From positions 1-42,871 of the forward strand of contig JNEM01010563.1 of the NCBI GenBank assembly GCA_000697335.1: 42,871 bases of DNA, written 5' to 3'. The position numbers were made by a program, and so were the translations under genes. The stretch is from Conidiobolus incongruus B7586 (taxonomy: Eukaryota > Entomophthoromycota > Entomophthoromycetes > Entomophthorales > Conidiobolaceae). Below, one piece after another: positions 20,523 to 31,259 of the stretch (position 1 is the first letter of the stretch; every line of letters begins with the position of its first letter). The notes under the pieces are model-generated. The model saw only the letters and a list, made by a program, of their open reading frames with translations. It searched no databases and was not told the DNA's origin.

Positions 20523-23500
20523 ACTTGTATGTCTTTTCATCGGTTTACTCGTATTAAAACAGTCTTATAATCATTCCAAGCTAGGTTAATGATCCTAACA
20601 TCGTGGAATTCAATTAATTACTCAACATTCAACCGTAGCAACATAATTTAAAATCCAATATAAAACAATTCCTTTAGCAATGTAAAATTTCTTCTAATTT
20701 GTATCAATATTTCCAAAATACTTCATTTCATTTCATCGATGGTTTCATTTGTTTTGAATCAAACATCAATACTTAAGTGGGTTAGCTCTATACTTGTAAT
20801 TTAGATACAATACATTTAACTTGAAATGAATCAATTTTCCATCTAGTCATTTGAATTTTGAATAAAAACTATAACAAGAATTAAAGTTTGATCATCACTT
20901 TTCATATGAAAATTATGAAGTTTATGCTTTCAATTGACAGCAATGAATTGAATATTTAAATAATATAACATTGAATATTCCAATAATATAGCCCAATTTT
21001 ATAGAATTTAACTTTAGCTTAAGCACTAGTTAATTTTTGAATTCAATTCAAAATTGTTTATATTCACTTTTTAATTAAGATCCAGAAATTTGTTTGAATG
21101 CTAAATTATTTTGGCTTAGCAAATATTAAATAAATATGGATTTTGAATAATTTTTTATAAAATTATATTTAAATTATATAGATTGTAATCTATTCTTTTG
21201 TATTAATAATAATGAATAATCACATGCTTAATCCAATCTTCAATATATAATTTTTTTAAACCATTTATTCATTTATATTCATATCTTTCATTATTCAAAA
21301 TTTGTAATATTTAAAGGAATTTTGTAATCAATGATTTTTTTTAAATTTTTCAATTATTAAAATTCTAATTATTATTATTATAAAAATTAAATAAAGAATA
21401 TAAAATTAATACTCTGTTTTATTATTAATAACTCTTTGTTATACTTTTAACATATTATTAATACTTAAGAAACAATTCTTTTTATTAAACATTGAAATTT
21501 AATGTTTTATAAACTAATCAAATTTGTTTATTGAAATTGATTAATATATTCTTTAAATTACTTAAAGCCATTAAAATTATATAAATTGTAATTTAATGAA
21601 TTTACCAAATATGGTAGTTTTTTTTCTAATTTTTTATAAATTTAATATATTTTATAATTTATCATATAAAATAATAAGTATATTAATTAGAAATTATTTT
21701 ATTTTAAAAATTATAAAGTTTATTATGAATTAATTTACTTTTAAAAACTAAATAAAGAAACTTATATAGTATTATAATTTATTAAAATATTTTTAATATT
21801 TTATATAAATTAAATATTTGTTTATTAAGTTCTATAAAGTGAATTTTTTAACTTAATATTTTGCTTTTTATTTTGATAAGAGGTTATATAAATAATTTAG
21901 GATATTTTATTTATAGTAATATTTTTAAGAATCTTTATTTTGAATTATATTTTAATAAGTTTTATTTATATATAAATATTTTAATTTTTTATATCTTTGT
22001 TAAGCTATTTGCTATCTATCTTGACTTTTTAAATTTAAACTTTAATGTATAAATTTAATATACTCATACAATTAATATTAAATCATTTTAATCATTCTTT
22101 AATTATAATAAAAGGGTTATTTGATATATATTTTTTATTTTATTAATAAAAAAATAACAATAAAAATTAATATTTTATATTTTGATAAATTTTAAGTAAT
22201 ATCCCTTTTAGTTTTGAAATAACAAATTAACAGTAAATAGTAGTTTTAAATAAAGTTTTATTTTTATAATGTTTATAAATCTTCAATAACCTTAAAGGGT
22301 TTATAGTTGAATTTTAATAATACAAAAATATAAAGCTCTTGATAATCGTTATCTAATTTAAACATGATTATATTCGATAATATATTTTAAATTTTTTTAA
22401 TGAAAATGTTTCAAATAATATGTATATATTTATATATATTGATAATATTAATTTTTTTATCTAATATATATATAATTTATATTTTAAAACTACTAATATA
22501 TTTAAAAAATCATATATTATCAAAATTGCCATTTCTTTTTAAACCTATAATATAAGTGTAATTTTAATTTAATAGAATTATTTCCAATTCTGCTTGCCAA
22601 ATATCATCAAATTAAAAAATACATATTATTTTTCGAATAATTTAATTTAATATGATATTTTTCATTTGTACCACTTTCAACCTTAATTAATAAGCCAAAT
22701 TTTTTATATTATTAATTCTTACTCAGCCTCAAGTTCTAACTCATGGCAATCTGTATTTTACAGTATTATTCTATATATAATTTTGACAATTTATAAATGA
22801 ATTAGTTAACTATAAAATGTTATACTCCATTGATTCCCAGCTAGATGATATTTTTCACAAATATTCAGGACAACATCACTTAATAGAGCAATATTTGAAA
22901 TTTGAAATTTAAAATTATTGGATATTAATGGAGGTAATTCGTAAAAAACTATGTACATGGAATAGTTAATGCATTTCAAAATAATTAAACAATTTAGTAA
23001 TTTTTACCCTGCATTGGAAATTAAATATAATTAATAATCCAATCAAAATGGATAAAGGAATTTATTAATTTTAGAATTATTTATTTTCTTCGATTATTTG
23101 AATAAACTTTTGTAAATAATTATAAATTGACTATGATATTTTTAATTTTGGTTTTTTTAAAATGAAATAATATATTGTTTTGTGTTTTCAGTAATTAAAA
23201 ATTAAATATTTGGATATAATAACATAATTAATTTTTTAGGTATTACCGTACCATTTCAAATATGAGCTAATTAATTCTATTTTCAGAATAACTTAATCTT
23301 TGGGAAAGACCTTTGTTATTCTGATGTAGTACGAGTTATTAAGCACATTATCAGTATAAATTCCAAATAACCTGAATTTTAAATTTAGATACAATAAGTC
23401 ATGATTACCTCATCACTTATGTATATGCAAAAGTTAATATTCAACTTAAATTCTTCGTATCAACATAACATTATTTCATCATGACGTCAACCATTCAAGT

Positions 23501-23553
23501 CTCAATATTTAAACCAAGTGCATAATCTTTATCATAATTATAATCATATATAA
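20523..23553. other. Extreme AT-rich 3-kb spacer
   Basis: No gene supported. From about 21.1 to 22.7 kb the sequence is almost only A and T with long homopolymer runs; the short open frames there (such as 21861-22052) code only Phe/Tyr/Ile/Leu/Asn-rich peptides, as expected by chance. No tRNA, repeat or hairpin of note. It could be a heterochromatic or origin-like AT block. Confidence 0.5.
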
Positions 23554-24074
23554 ATGAGAGAAATAGTTAATTTTTTATTGACTCTCGAAAATTTAAATTT
23601 AATTATATTGAATAATAATTCAAAATTCAAAACTAATAGCCATTATGAAATCTATATTCGATTACTTGAGTATTTATCAAATTTTTTATATTATTATTGT
23701 GATATCGATTTAATGGTAAATAATTATTTATATTCTATTAATAACAATAAATTAAAATATTAATTTTGAAGTATATATAGGTTCAATTTTGAAAGAATGT
23801 TATACTGCTACCTTGTATCAAATCATGTATTCTCGGATTCCAGTCCCTATCCATGTTATTAAAATTACTCATTATAATCTTACTATTGCCTGATAAAGTA
23901 AAAATTCACTTGCCTTCGCCATTCTCACATATTCATCGCCATATAGCTGCATCACTCTTACTCCAGCCATGCCCAAGTTATTTACTAGAGTCTGAAAATT
24001 ATAAATATATAATATACTCTAAGTTAATCAACTTATCACTTAAGTCAAATTCATCTATAATCCAACTATTTTAG
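23554..24074 (+). CDS. Possible small multi-exon hypothetical gene
   Basis: Three coding-like stretches follow each other on the plus strand. 23554-23763 starts MREIVNFLLTLENLNLIILN. Around 23780-23892 one frame reads GSILKECYTATLYQIMYSRI then PVPIHVIK. 23853-24074 reads LLPDKVKIHLPSPFSHIHRH, then IAASLLLQPCPSYLLESENY. The middle and last look like real protein, but I could not find GT/AG pairs that join all three in one frame, so this is either a gene with unusual splice sites or a decaying one. The Y-x-R-x-x-x-P pattern faintly recalls HORMA-partner proteins such as p31comet; that is too weak to name it. Confidence 0.3.
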
Positions 24075-24133
24075 CCCCATTCTAAATCAATAGCTCTAAT
24101 AATATGTCAACGATCTTAATTATTTAATAAACT

Positions 24134-24385
24134 TTAAACCAAACCTAGATCATATACTAAATTATTAAATTGAAGTTTATTTAGTTTATAGAAAAATGTA
24201 AGAATTTCGGCAATGGGTATCATTACCAGATCCACGATTTCATCTCGATAATCAGAGATATCAGTGACTACGTGTTCCGCAACTCTGGGAGCCAGGAGGA
24301 CAAGTTCAGTCGCGATGGCTATACGGTTGGGCTCATTATACGTGATTAATTGTAAATTAGGCAAATTAGAATCAATGTAGGCCAT
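24134..24385 (-). CDS. Hypothetical protein, 83 aa
   Basis: Minus-strand frame from MAYIDSNLPNLQLITYNEPN, continuing RIAIATELVLLAPRVAEHVV and TDISDYRDEIVDLVMIPIAE, to a stop at 24134. The first 65 residues have balanced composition and an amphipathic-helix pattern; the last 18 are AT-driven and may be read-through into an intron (a GTAATG lies within the LVMI codons). Upstream on the minus strand is a pyrimidine-rich leader and a CCAAT-type string near 24564, consistent with a promoter. The spacing R-x3-A-T-[EQ]-L-V-x2-A is shared with the unidentified remnant at 18252-18480, perhaps by chance. No family recognised. Confidence 0.45.
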   Translation of the reverse strand: MAYIDSNLPNLQLITYNEPNRIAIATELVLLAPRVAEHVVTDISDYRDEIVDLVMIPIAEILTFFYKLNKLQFNNLVYDLGLV

Positions 24386-25282
24386 GATATGAAGAATATA
24401 GCGGTGAATAAAACAAAGAAAAAGGTTGTAGCAAGATTGAGTTTTATTATCTTAGAAGATATATTGAATAGAATAAATTGTAATGGGGTAAAGGATAGAT
24501 TTAGTAACATAGTGAGATGGAGGTGCTACTCTTGTGAAAGCTAGAAATAAAAAGGAGGATAATTGGTAGTTATGTAATTTCGATTAGAAAACCAAAAATC
24601 GAGCTTCTATCATAGAAGCTACTGGTGTATTTAAAGCCATTTAGGTGTTTGGACGTGTGATTGTATAATGGTGTATCCTTGTGATAGTTCTCAGGACTGG
24701 TTCCTTGTTCTTGTTTATTCAAAGGAACAGGATGCGACAAAACGCATATTTTGAAGTGATATAACCTCAAATACTAGATTATACTATATATTAAAGGTTG
24801 ATTAATTTATTAATATATAATGAATTTTTAGTATTTAAAATATAGAAACTATAATTTAAATATAATTAATAAAATGATTAAGATTTAAAAAACTATTTTT
24901 AAAAGGATTCATTTATATAAAATAACAAAAACATTATTAATTATTTCGATATATAATACATTATAAAAATCAATAATTTTTAAATTAATGAAATTTTCTT
25001 ATAATATCTGTTTGATTTTAAAAATATCAACTTGTTAACGAATAATAATCAATCAATAATATTTGTATTTAAAAGCTTATTTATTATAAATTATATTATT
25101 ATACATTTATTTAATAATTTGATAATGCTAAAGGATTTGATATATAGTTCGTCGAATCTTTTTATATAAAGAATATTAAAATTCATAAAATATTTTTCAG
25201 AATATATATGGGGGGGTAAAATATATAATCATTTATTTAAAAACTAGAGGAATAAAAGAAGGAGAAAAATTGACTATATGAT
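24386..25282. promoter_or_regulatory. Spacer with GC-richer leader/promoter block and palindrome
   Basis: 24390-24780 is less AT-rich than the rest and, on the minus strand, pyrimidine-rich (CACCTCCATCTCAC around 24500-24530), like a fungal core promoter and leader for the 24385 gene. It includes a perfect 19-base palindrome at 24602-24620. A 66-codon minus frame (24770..24570) lies over it but shows no recognisable features. 24780-25282 is plain AT spacer. Confidence 0.35.
24602..24620. repeat. Perfect 19-bp palindrome
   Basis: AGCTTCTAT, a central C, then ATAGAAGCT: nine perfectly paired bases around one central base. It is in the GC-richer block upstream of the 24385 minus-strand gene. 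It could be a dimeric transcription-factor site or a tiny hairpin; the arms are too close for a stable RNA loop. Confidence 0.6.
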
Positions 25283-27178
25283 TTAGTCGATAGATTGGAT
25301 ACTTTCATTCGAACCTTTGGGTTCATCACCCTGCTGATTCTGCTTATTCTTCTTCTTTCCCTTCTTTGAAGTTGGCTTATCCTGAGATTGAGGTACTGAG
25401 TCTTGGGATGAGGCCAAGTCGCGTTCGCTAATGGATTCAAACTTTTCACTGGAGGTAGAGCCGACAGAGTGCTGTGATTCGCTCAAACTGTGACCACCAG
25501 ATTGGTTACTAGTGGAGGGAGCGTCATAAGTGCTTTTGCTCTGGTGTCCGGATGTCACTTCGTCATCCTCTTCATCATCGTCCAAATCGAAGTGACTAGG
25601 TTCAGGTTCATTAATACCACGCAATTTCAAATACTTGGTTGCTACTTTGTGATCGATGTGGTCTAATGCTTTAGGTTCGTGACGGATTAAAGTCTAAAAC
25701 ATGAGTTAGAAACGATTAAAATGGTTTAAGAGTGGCACTTACTAAGAAAATACCAGCACCAACTGCGAATAGAGCACTCTCAAAGTGAGGGACCTTGGGC
25801 AAGAGACCCTTTAATCTGAGCACTTTGTACAATGTTTCAATTGCTTGAGTAGTGAAGATGAGACACAATTCATGCTTGCGACCACTATTTTCGAATTGAA
25901 TAGCGGCGAAAGCTGCAAAAAGTGCTTGGAAGAAATAGATATATCTGTGACTTAAGAAGCGACTGTTGGGGAAGAAGTTTCTAGTACCACACAATTGAGA
26001 TTGAAGAAGGAAGATGAATAATCCAAGTGCCAAGCCAGATCTCAAGGTGGATTTTAAGGCATTTTTAAGTTTTGGAAGAGGACTAAACGATCTTTAATCT
26101 AATATTATATATATATATGATTGAATAATTATAATTACTCTTTTAAAAACGATTTTCTTTTAAAAATGACATTTGGGACCAAATTCATTGCAAAATAAAA
26201 ACCAATATTCTTCTTAATGCCTTTGATGACTTTTACAAAGATATTGACCAAACATGAGGCTTGTGTGGGATGAATTGAAGCACTAATCATATTTAGTTAA
26301 AAAAAATAAATATAGTAAAATATTAATGTTCTTACCATGGAATCAAATTAGGCTGTTCATTCAAAGCATGTAATTTAGCCAAATTGTTAGGGTCAATAGA
26401 ATTCAGCAAATGACTGTGGATAAATTCATACTTATCCAAGGGACGACCCTTAATAATATCTAAATTGTTTCTGATAGTTCCATAGCTTACACCCGTCTTT
26501 TCCAGCATATTCATCATGGTTCCAGGGGAAAAAGCCAATGGATGAGCAACGAATGAGAAGAAAATCTGAGCAGCTGATAAGGAAAATAAAATTTCAGTTC
26601 CCTTAGGAACATTCAATTTTTGGTTAGAGTTGGCAGATTTTAATAGACCCGCAACCGCACGACTAGCAATTCCCACCCCATACACTGTTCTGACGGATGC
26701 AGATTCAACAAGAATCCAAAGCCCTGAAAGCGCACCAGCAATGAAATCGGATTGCTTAGCGGATAAATTTGTGTACCTTGGTAGGGTCTCCAATAGGACC
26801 TTGTAAGTGAATACAAAGCCACCTAAGAGAGCACCAGTCCTACGGACGGATTTTCCAAATAAAAAGGTATAAAGTTTGGTCATAAAAGGGTGCCTAAAAT
26901 ATGACAATTAATACAAAATTATATAACCAATTAATTGTTATTTACTTGTCTTTCAATGTGCTATTGAGACCACTCAAGATATTCACCAATATTCTCAAGC
27001 CCATACCGCCTCCTGCAACCTCTAAATAATTAAAAAGTTATATTAATCATAATTGAAACAATTGAAAGTTCATTGACCTACTTGCAGCATCCAAACCAGC
27101 TTGCTTAACGAGATGTTTCCATTCGTCAGCTGACAAGCTACTACGCTGACGATTATCCGAAGAGACTTTAGAACTCAT
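25283..27178 (-). CDS. TMEM135-like multipass membrane protein
   Basis: Six exons (27178..27082, 27021..26946, 26893..26336, 26282..26139, 26091..25743, 25693..25283) give 544 aa. The pattern fits the TMEM135 / Tim17-like peroxisome-mitochondria family: an N-terminal segment MSSKVSSDNRQRSSLSADEW, GGGMGLRILVN, then a Gly/Ala-rich helix region (GALLGGFVFTYKVLLE, FIAGALSGLWILVESASVR), IFFSFVAHPLAFSP, a Cys pair in IPCASIHPTQASCLVN, SGLALGLFIFLLQSQL, and AALFAVGAGIFL-type helices. Metazoan TMEM135 regulates mitochondrial dynamics and peroxisomal lipid export; a fungal role is inferred. The C-terminal ~110 residues are hydrophilic with an acidic run (DLDDDEEDDE) and a Ser/Gln-rich, Lys-rich tail (KKGKKKNKQNQQ), an extension not expected in the core family. 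The intron before exon 5 uses an AAAG acceptor, the only choice that keeps the frame. Confidence 0.75.
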
Positions 27179-27637
27179 AATTGAGAATAAAAACAATGAT
27201 TATAATCCAAGATAATGTTTCAATATCAATCAGATTAAAAATCAAACTTTTAAATGAAAAAAGTCTACAAAGTTTACTACGTCATCAAGAATTTAAATGT
27301 ATAGAGAGTGGCTTATAGAACAAAAAATAACATCTAATAAAGGATATTAGTTTAATATGAATTAATTTAGTTTAGTTTGAAATTATCTAACGAATGATGA
27401 AATATAATCAAAGGCTGTGGGATTATTACATCATTATATATTCGAAAGAATTTAAGATATTTATATTCAATTTATCAAATATGAAATCAATATAGAAAAA
27501 TTCATAAATAATCCCATAACCAGTTCAAATGAAAAATAATATAAATACTCATTTAACAGTCCTCAATAACCAACTCAAAGCACCCAAAAATCGATTGCAT
27601 CAGAATTAAATCATTATTAAAATTGTACCAAAGGACA
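27179..27637. promoter_or_regulatory. Divergent promoter region (TMEM135-like / RpiB)
   Basis: 459 bases between divergent start codons; AT-rich. No specific element recognised. Confidence 0.3.
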
Positions 27638-28319
27638 ATGTCTCAATTACCCAAGTCAATTATTATTGGATCTGACCACGCAGGTAATCACTTTATTATG
27701 CTGTCAACACTGCCAACTAACTCTAAGTTGACTAGGATTCAGCCATAAGCAATTCATAATCAATCACATTAAACAAAACTATCCCAATGTTGAATTAAAT
27801 GATATGGGTACTTATAACGGTGATAGAGTAAATTCCATATTTTGTTCTATTTGCTCATTTAATTGACCTTTATTTAGTGTGATTATCCCGACATTGCTGC
27901 CAAAGTGAGTGAAAAAGTATTGGAAGATAAAAGTAATTTTATAATATAATTATTTCTCAATCTTTTTGATATATTAACCAAATCAATAGACAATGAATCC
28001 ATTGGTATATTAATCTGTGGTTCAGGTATTGGTATCTCCATTGCTGCTAACAAAATCAATGGTATTCGTTGCGGATTGTGCCATAATCAGTATACTGCCG
28101 AAATGACTCGCAGAGTAATTCTATTTATATGACTACTATTCCATCATATATTGATAATATTTATTTTAGCACAATAATGCCAATATTTTAGCGTTGGGAG
28201 AAAAGGTAGTTGATCTCAGTTTAGTACCCGAAATAGTTGATACCTTTATTAAAACTGATTTCGAAGGTAAACATCACGCCGATAGAGTTGATAAAATTCA
28301 TCAATTAGAAACCAACTGA
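27638..28319 (+). CDS. rpiB: Ribose-5-phosphate isomerase B (RpiB/LacAB family)
   Basis: Five exons (27638..27683, 27736..27827, 27878..27932, 27990..28114, 28170..28319) give 155 aa, the family's normal length. It interconverts ribose 5-phosphate and ribulose 5-phosphate in the pentose phosphate pathway. Motifs in order: [13 protein letters not shown] (phosphate/sugar binding Asp-His), [35 protein letters not shown] with catalytic Cys74, [30 protein letters not shown] and a C-terminal [14 protein letters not shown]. RpiB is the bacterial-type isomerase, unrelated in fold to the RpiA/Rki1 form that most fungi rely on; it also occurs in some fungi and protists. Five introns' worth of spliceosomal structure shows it is a settled nuclear gene, not contamination. 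Whether RpiA is also present cannot be seen here. Confidence 0.95.
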
Positions 28320-28439
28320 AATTTAATAAATGATTTATTATCAAAAGTCTTTCATATTCAATTTGTTTTTCATCGACTATATTTATTATTAAATTAATAT
28401 ATTGTTTAACACACACAATATAATCCATTTCTATTTTTT

Positions 28440-29218
28440 TGTTGATATTAATTTTATCAATCAAACTTCGTATAATTTGCAATGAATATTACCAAAACTG
28501 GTATTTCCGTAATTTCTGGAATTTATTCACCGACGCTTGGCAGATTGATAATCCATCTCAAGCGAGTTATTAAAGTTGATAATATTCAAGAACCCTGGTA
28601 TTTAATATTAAAACTAATTTAAACAAAGTTCTCTTTAAATATTGCTATAATAAATTTAATAACAACGCTAACAAAACAATATTTGAAATATTTATGGATG
28701 ATTTATTTGAGTATCATGGCAATCCATAAACAAACCTCATAATATTCTCACTAATTATTTTAAACAAAAAAAATTGATAAATTTGTTAACTACAAAAAAA
28801 TTGACTTTACACAAAGTGAAAATTCAACCAAAATTCTAACCAAGTACAATTAAAATAAAATGGATCTAACCACTTTCCAATTTAACAAATCTACCATATC
28901 AAATTATAGCCAACTCAAGAGGAAAACTTTTGAAAATAATAATTTATTAATTTAATATTATTTGTGTTTAATAAATTCTAATCAACTGATATTTGATAAT
29001 AGAAGGGTTCTTTGGATTAAACCAAAATCAAATGATTCACAAACCCGAAATCAATCCGCTTTGTGTTGACAAACAAAATAATGATTTTAAATTAAATTCT
29101 CCCCTTATTCAAATTGTTCATTCAATTACCCAATTCGGATTTTTATTTATTATTGATCCAAATTTGAACCAATCAAAGGGAATTAAGAATGTTCACATGG
29201 TACAATTTTAATCAATTG
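28440..29218 (+). other. Unresolved coding-like region
   Basis: Several short plus-strand stretches look like protein but do not join cleanly. 28467-28561 reads CNEYYQNWYFRNFWNLFTDA then WQIDNPSQASY. 28625-28731 reads NKVLFKYCYNKFNNNANKTI and then FEIFMDDLFEYHGNP. 28860-28955 starts MDLTTFQFNKSTISNYSQLK. 28993-29211 reads GFFGLNQNQMIHKPEINPLC then VDKQNNDFKLNSPLIQIVHS. The last two may be two exons of one small gene (intron GTGTTT..AATAG, about 28960-29002). No family recognised. Either one or two fast-evolving small genes or a decaying one. Confidence 0.3.
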
Positions 29219-29394
29219 ATTCGATGAAGAAAAGGATCGATTAATTTTATATTACAGATAATGAAAGTGTAAGTTATTATAGTAAAGTCAATGATAATGA
29301 AATACCAAGATATTGAGTTTAATATATGTTTGTTATTCGGGAAAGATATGTGTACAATTTAGTTAAAAGATTTGTATTGTTATTTGAGTAGATG

Positions 29395-30780
29395 CTATCT
29401 GCCGTTGGGGCTTACATCCAACAGCATATGATTTGCCCCCATGCCCTTAAAACGCTCGAGACGAGTGGCCAAATGCTTCGCAGAAGGACGTCTCAAGACA
29501 TCGGCATCGACCATCTCTTCAATCAAACTGACTATTGAATATGGAACTGTTTCGCCATTTAAGAACTGGAGGCCCTTTTCTCTAGCTAAGTTGTAGTGAT
29601 AGTTGAAAAATTGGCCACCTCGAATCAGCACGGTTAACTCGACAGAGTTTTTAACTGATGCAAAAGGATCCGAGCCTAGAATACCAATGACCCACAGACT
29701 CACTCCGAGGGAGTAGATGTCAATGGGATAGGAATAGGGTTGGAATGGGAAGTGAAGTAATTCGGGTGCTGAGTAGGGCAAAGTACCCTTTCCGAGTCCA
29801 TCAATAAGTGTAGGATCTTCCTCATTGTCAGGAAGAAGTATACTGTCACCAAAATCACCAATAACAATGTCTAAATCCTGAGTTATGAACATGTTGTGAG
29901 GCTTGATGTCATGATGGATGATGTGGTTGGAGTGCAAAAAACTCAAAGCATTAGCACTCTGCTGAGCCCATTTTGTCCACTGTGACAAACCTACGATGTC
30001 ATGATTGTTTTGGATATAGTCCATCAAAGTGCCCATAGAATATATTGGCAATACAAGAGACTGAATTGAATGCGTGTTGGAGACTGATGCGGAGATATTG
30101 TCGAGATCATCGACTGACTTTGATGACAATTGATAGCAATGATTGTTCCCAAGCTGAACACCCAATAATTTCATAATATTTGCATGCTGACCCTTTTGAT
30201 GAACTTTATGGAGTACTGCTACCTCGGTTTTCGCTGAGAGGACAGCTTCCTCATTTGCCGATATCCTCTTCACAACACAAACAGTGTTGTTAGCTGAAAG
30301 TGTGCCCTTATATACTTGACTGCTTCTACCTTCACCGATGCGATTCTTTCTGTCGAAGGAAACCTCCAGTGGAATGGTTTCAGATAGATTAATATAGGAC
30401 TGTATTGGGTGGATTTTTGGAGTAAACTTATTGAGTTTCTGTTTGCTAAGGGCGAGAGGATTTGGTTTGATGGGCTTAATTGTGTTGACATTTTTTGGTT
30501 TTGTGGGGTTGACTATCTGTATATTGAGTCTCGGGGGAGGTGCGGGGGAGGGGGAGCTGAAAGAAGTGTTGAAAATATCATTTTTGGATTTTGACTTAAG
30601 AGGTAAGGGAGGTCTCATTTCGTCGTCAGAAGGGGAAATTGCAGTGGGCGAAGCACTAAAGAATATATTGGAATGATCTGAAGGATGGAAGTACTGGGAC
30701 AAATCTCCACTCAAATCTAAAAAATTTCTTCGGTCGGTAGTGTCTTTAGGAGTTATTGGGCTCCAAGTGTGAAACGACAT
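29395..30780 (-). CDS. Serine/threonine protein kinase with HHD catalytic loop
   Basis: Intronless, 461 aa. Residues 1-135 are a Ser/Pro-rich, probably disordered region (SFSSPSPAPPPRLNIQIVNP). The kinase domain spans about 145-450: IGEGRSSQVYKG (glycine loop with Ser for the third Gly), VVKR (Lys171), Glu186, HHDIKPHNMFI (289-299), IGDFGDS (DFG 309-311), GTLPYSAPELL, and DIYSLGVSLW. The usual HRD is HHD: the arginine that normally contacts the activation-loop phosphate is His, so activity probably does not depend on loop phosphorylation. The catalytic Asp, Lys and DFG are intact, so it should be active. I cannot assign a subfamily or substrate. Codon use is GC-richer than the flanks. Confidence 0.88.
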   Translation of the reverse strand: MSFHTWSPITPKDTTDRRNFLDLSGDLSQYFHPSDHSNIFFSASPTAISPSDDEMRPPLPLKSKSKNDIFNTSFSSPSPAPPPRLNIQIVNPTKPKNVNTIKPIKPNPLALSKQKLNKFTPKIHPIQSYINLSETIPLEVSFDRKNRIGEGRSSQVYKGTLSANNTVCVVKRISANEEAVLSAKTEVAVLHKVHQKGQHANIMKLLGVQLGNNHCYQLSSKSVDDLDNISASVSNTHSIQSLVLPIYSMGTLMDYIQNNHDIVGLSQWTKWAQQSANALSFLHSNHIIHHDIKPHNMFITQDLDIVIGDFGDSILLPDNEEDPTLIDGLGKGTLPYSAPELLHFPFQPYSYPIDIYSLGVSLWVIGILGSDPFASVKNSVELTVLIRGGQFFNYHYNLAREKGLQFLNGETVPYSIVSLIEEMVDADVLRRPSAKHLATRLERFKGMGANHMLLDVSPNGR

Positions 30781-31112
30781 AGTTAATACAATAGATAAGT
30801 TAAATAAGGTAAGTTATAAATCTAATAAACTAAAAATACAAGGGATTTTAAAAAATATAAGGAATATGTATTGTTTTGATGCAAAACAAACAGGATTTTT
30901 GTGATTAGAGAAAGGTAAAATAGATCAACAACTCAGAGATACAAACGGTACAAATTAACAAGTTCTGTACTTCAGTAAAATAATAATCAATCCTGTTAGC
31001 AGCTAATAAGAATCTGTACTAGAAAGTTATTAGATGCTAATGGAAGGAAGTATAAGGGATAGTGAGCTATGAGAGAAGGTTAGCTGATGAAGGTTTAGAT
31101 GGGACGAGGTGG

Positions 31113-31135
31113 CTTATATACCTATGGCCCAATGA
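31113..31135 (-). promoter_or_regulatory. TATA and inverted CCAAT elements of the HHD kinase gene
   Basis: On the minus strand the order is ATTGGG (reverse CCAAT), GCCATAGG, then TATATAAG at 31120-31113. It lies about 330 bases upstream of the kinase ATG in a GC-richer block (30900-31260), so the gene probably has a long 5' leader. Orientation and order fit a Pol II promoter; there is no functional evidence. Confidence 0.4.
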
Positions 31136-31259
31136 TAAATAAAAATAGTAAATCGGTTGAGTGGTTGGATTAGGGAGCGGGAATGTTGGGGAGAATCTGT
31201 TTGCAGTATGCGAATTTTGGGAGGGAGAATGCAATGTTTCAAGTGAAGAAGGTGAATTT

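Noticed and set aside
21861-22052. 63-codon open frame in the 20.5-23.5 kb spacer
   Set aside because: Almost only Phe/Tyr/Ile/Leu/Asn residues in the most AT-rich part of the window; chance.
24570-24770. 66-codon minus-strand frame upstream of the orphan gene
   Set aside because: It lies in the likely leader/promoter block, contains the palindrome, and has no recognisable features.
28249-28482. 77-codon minus-strand frame downstream of RpiB
   Set aside because: Overlaps the last RpiB exon in antisense and has AT-driven composition.
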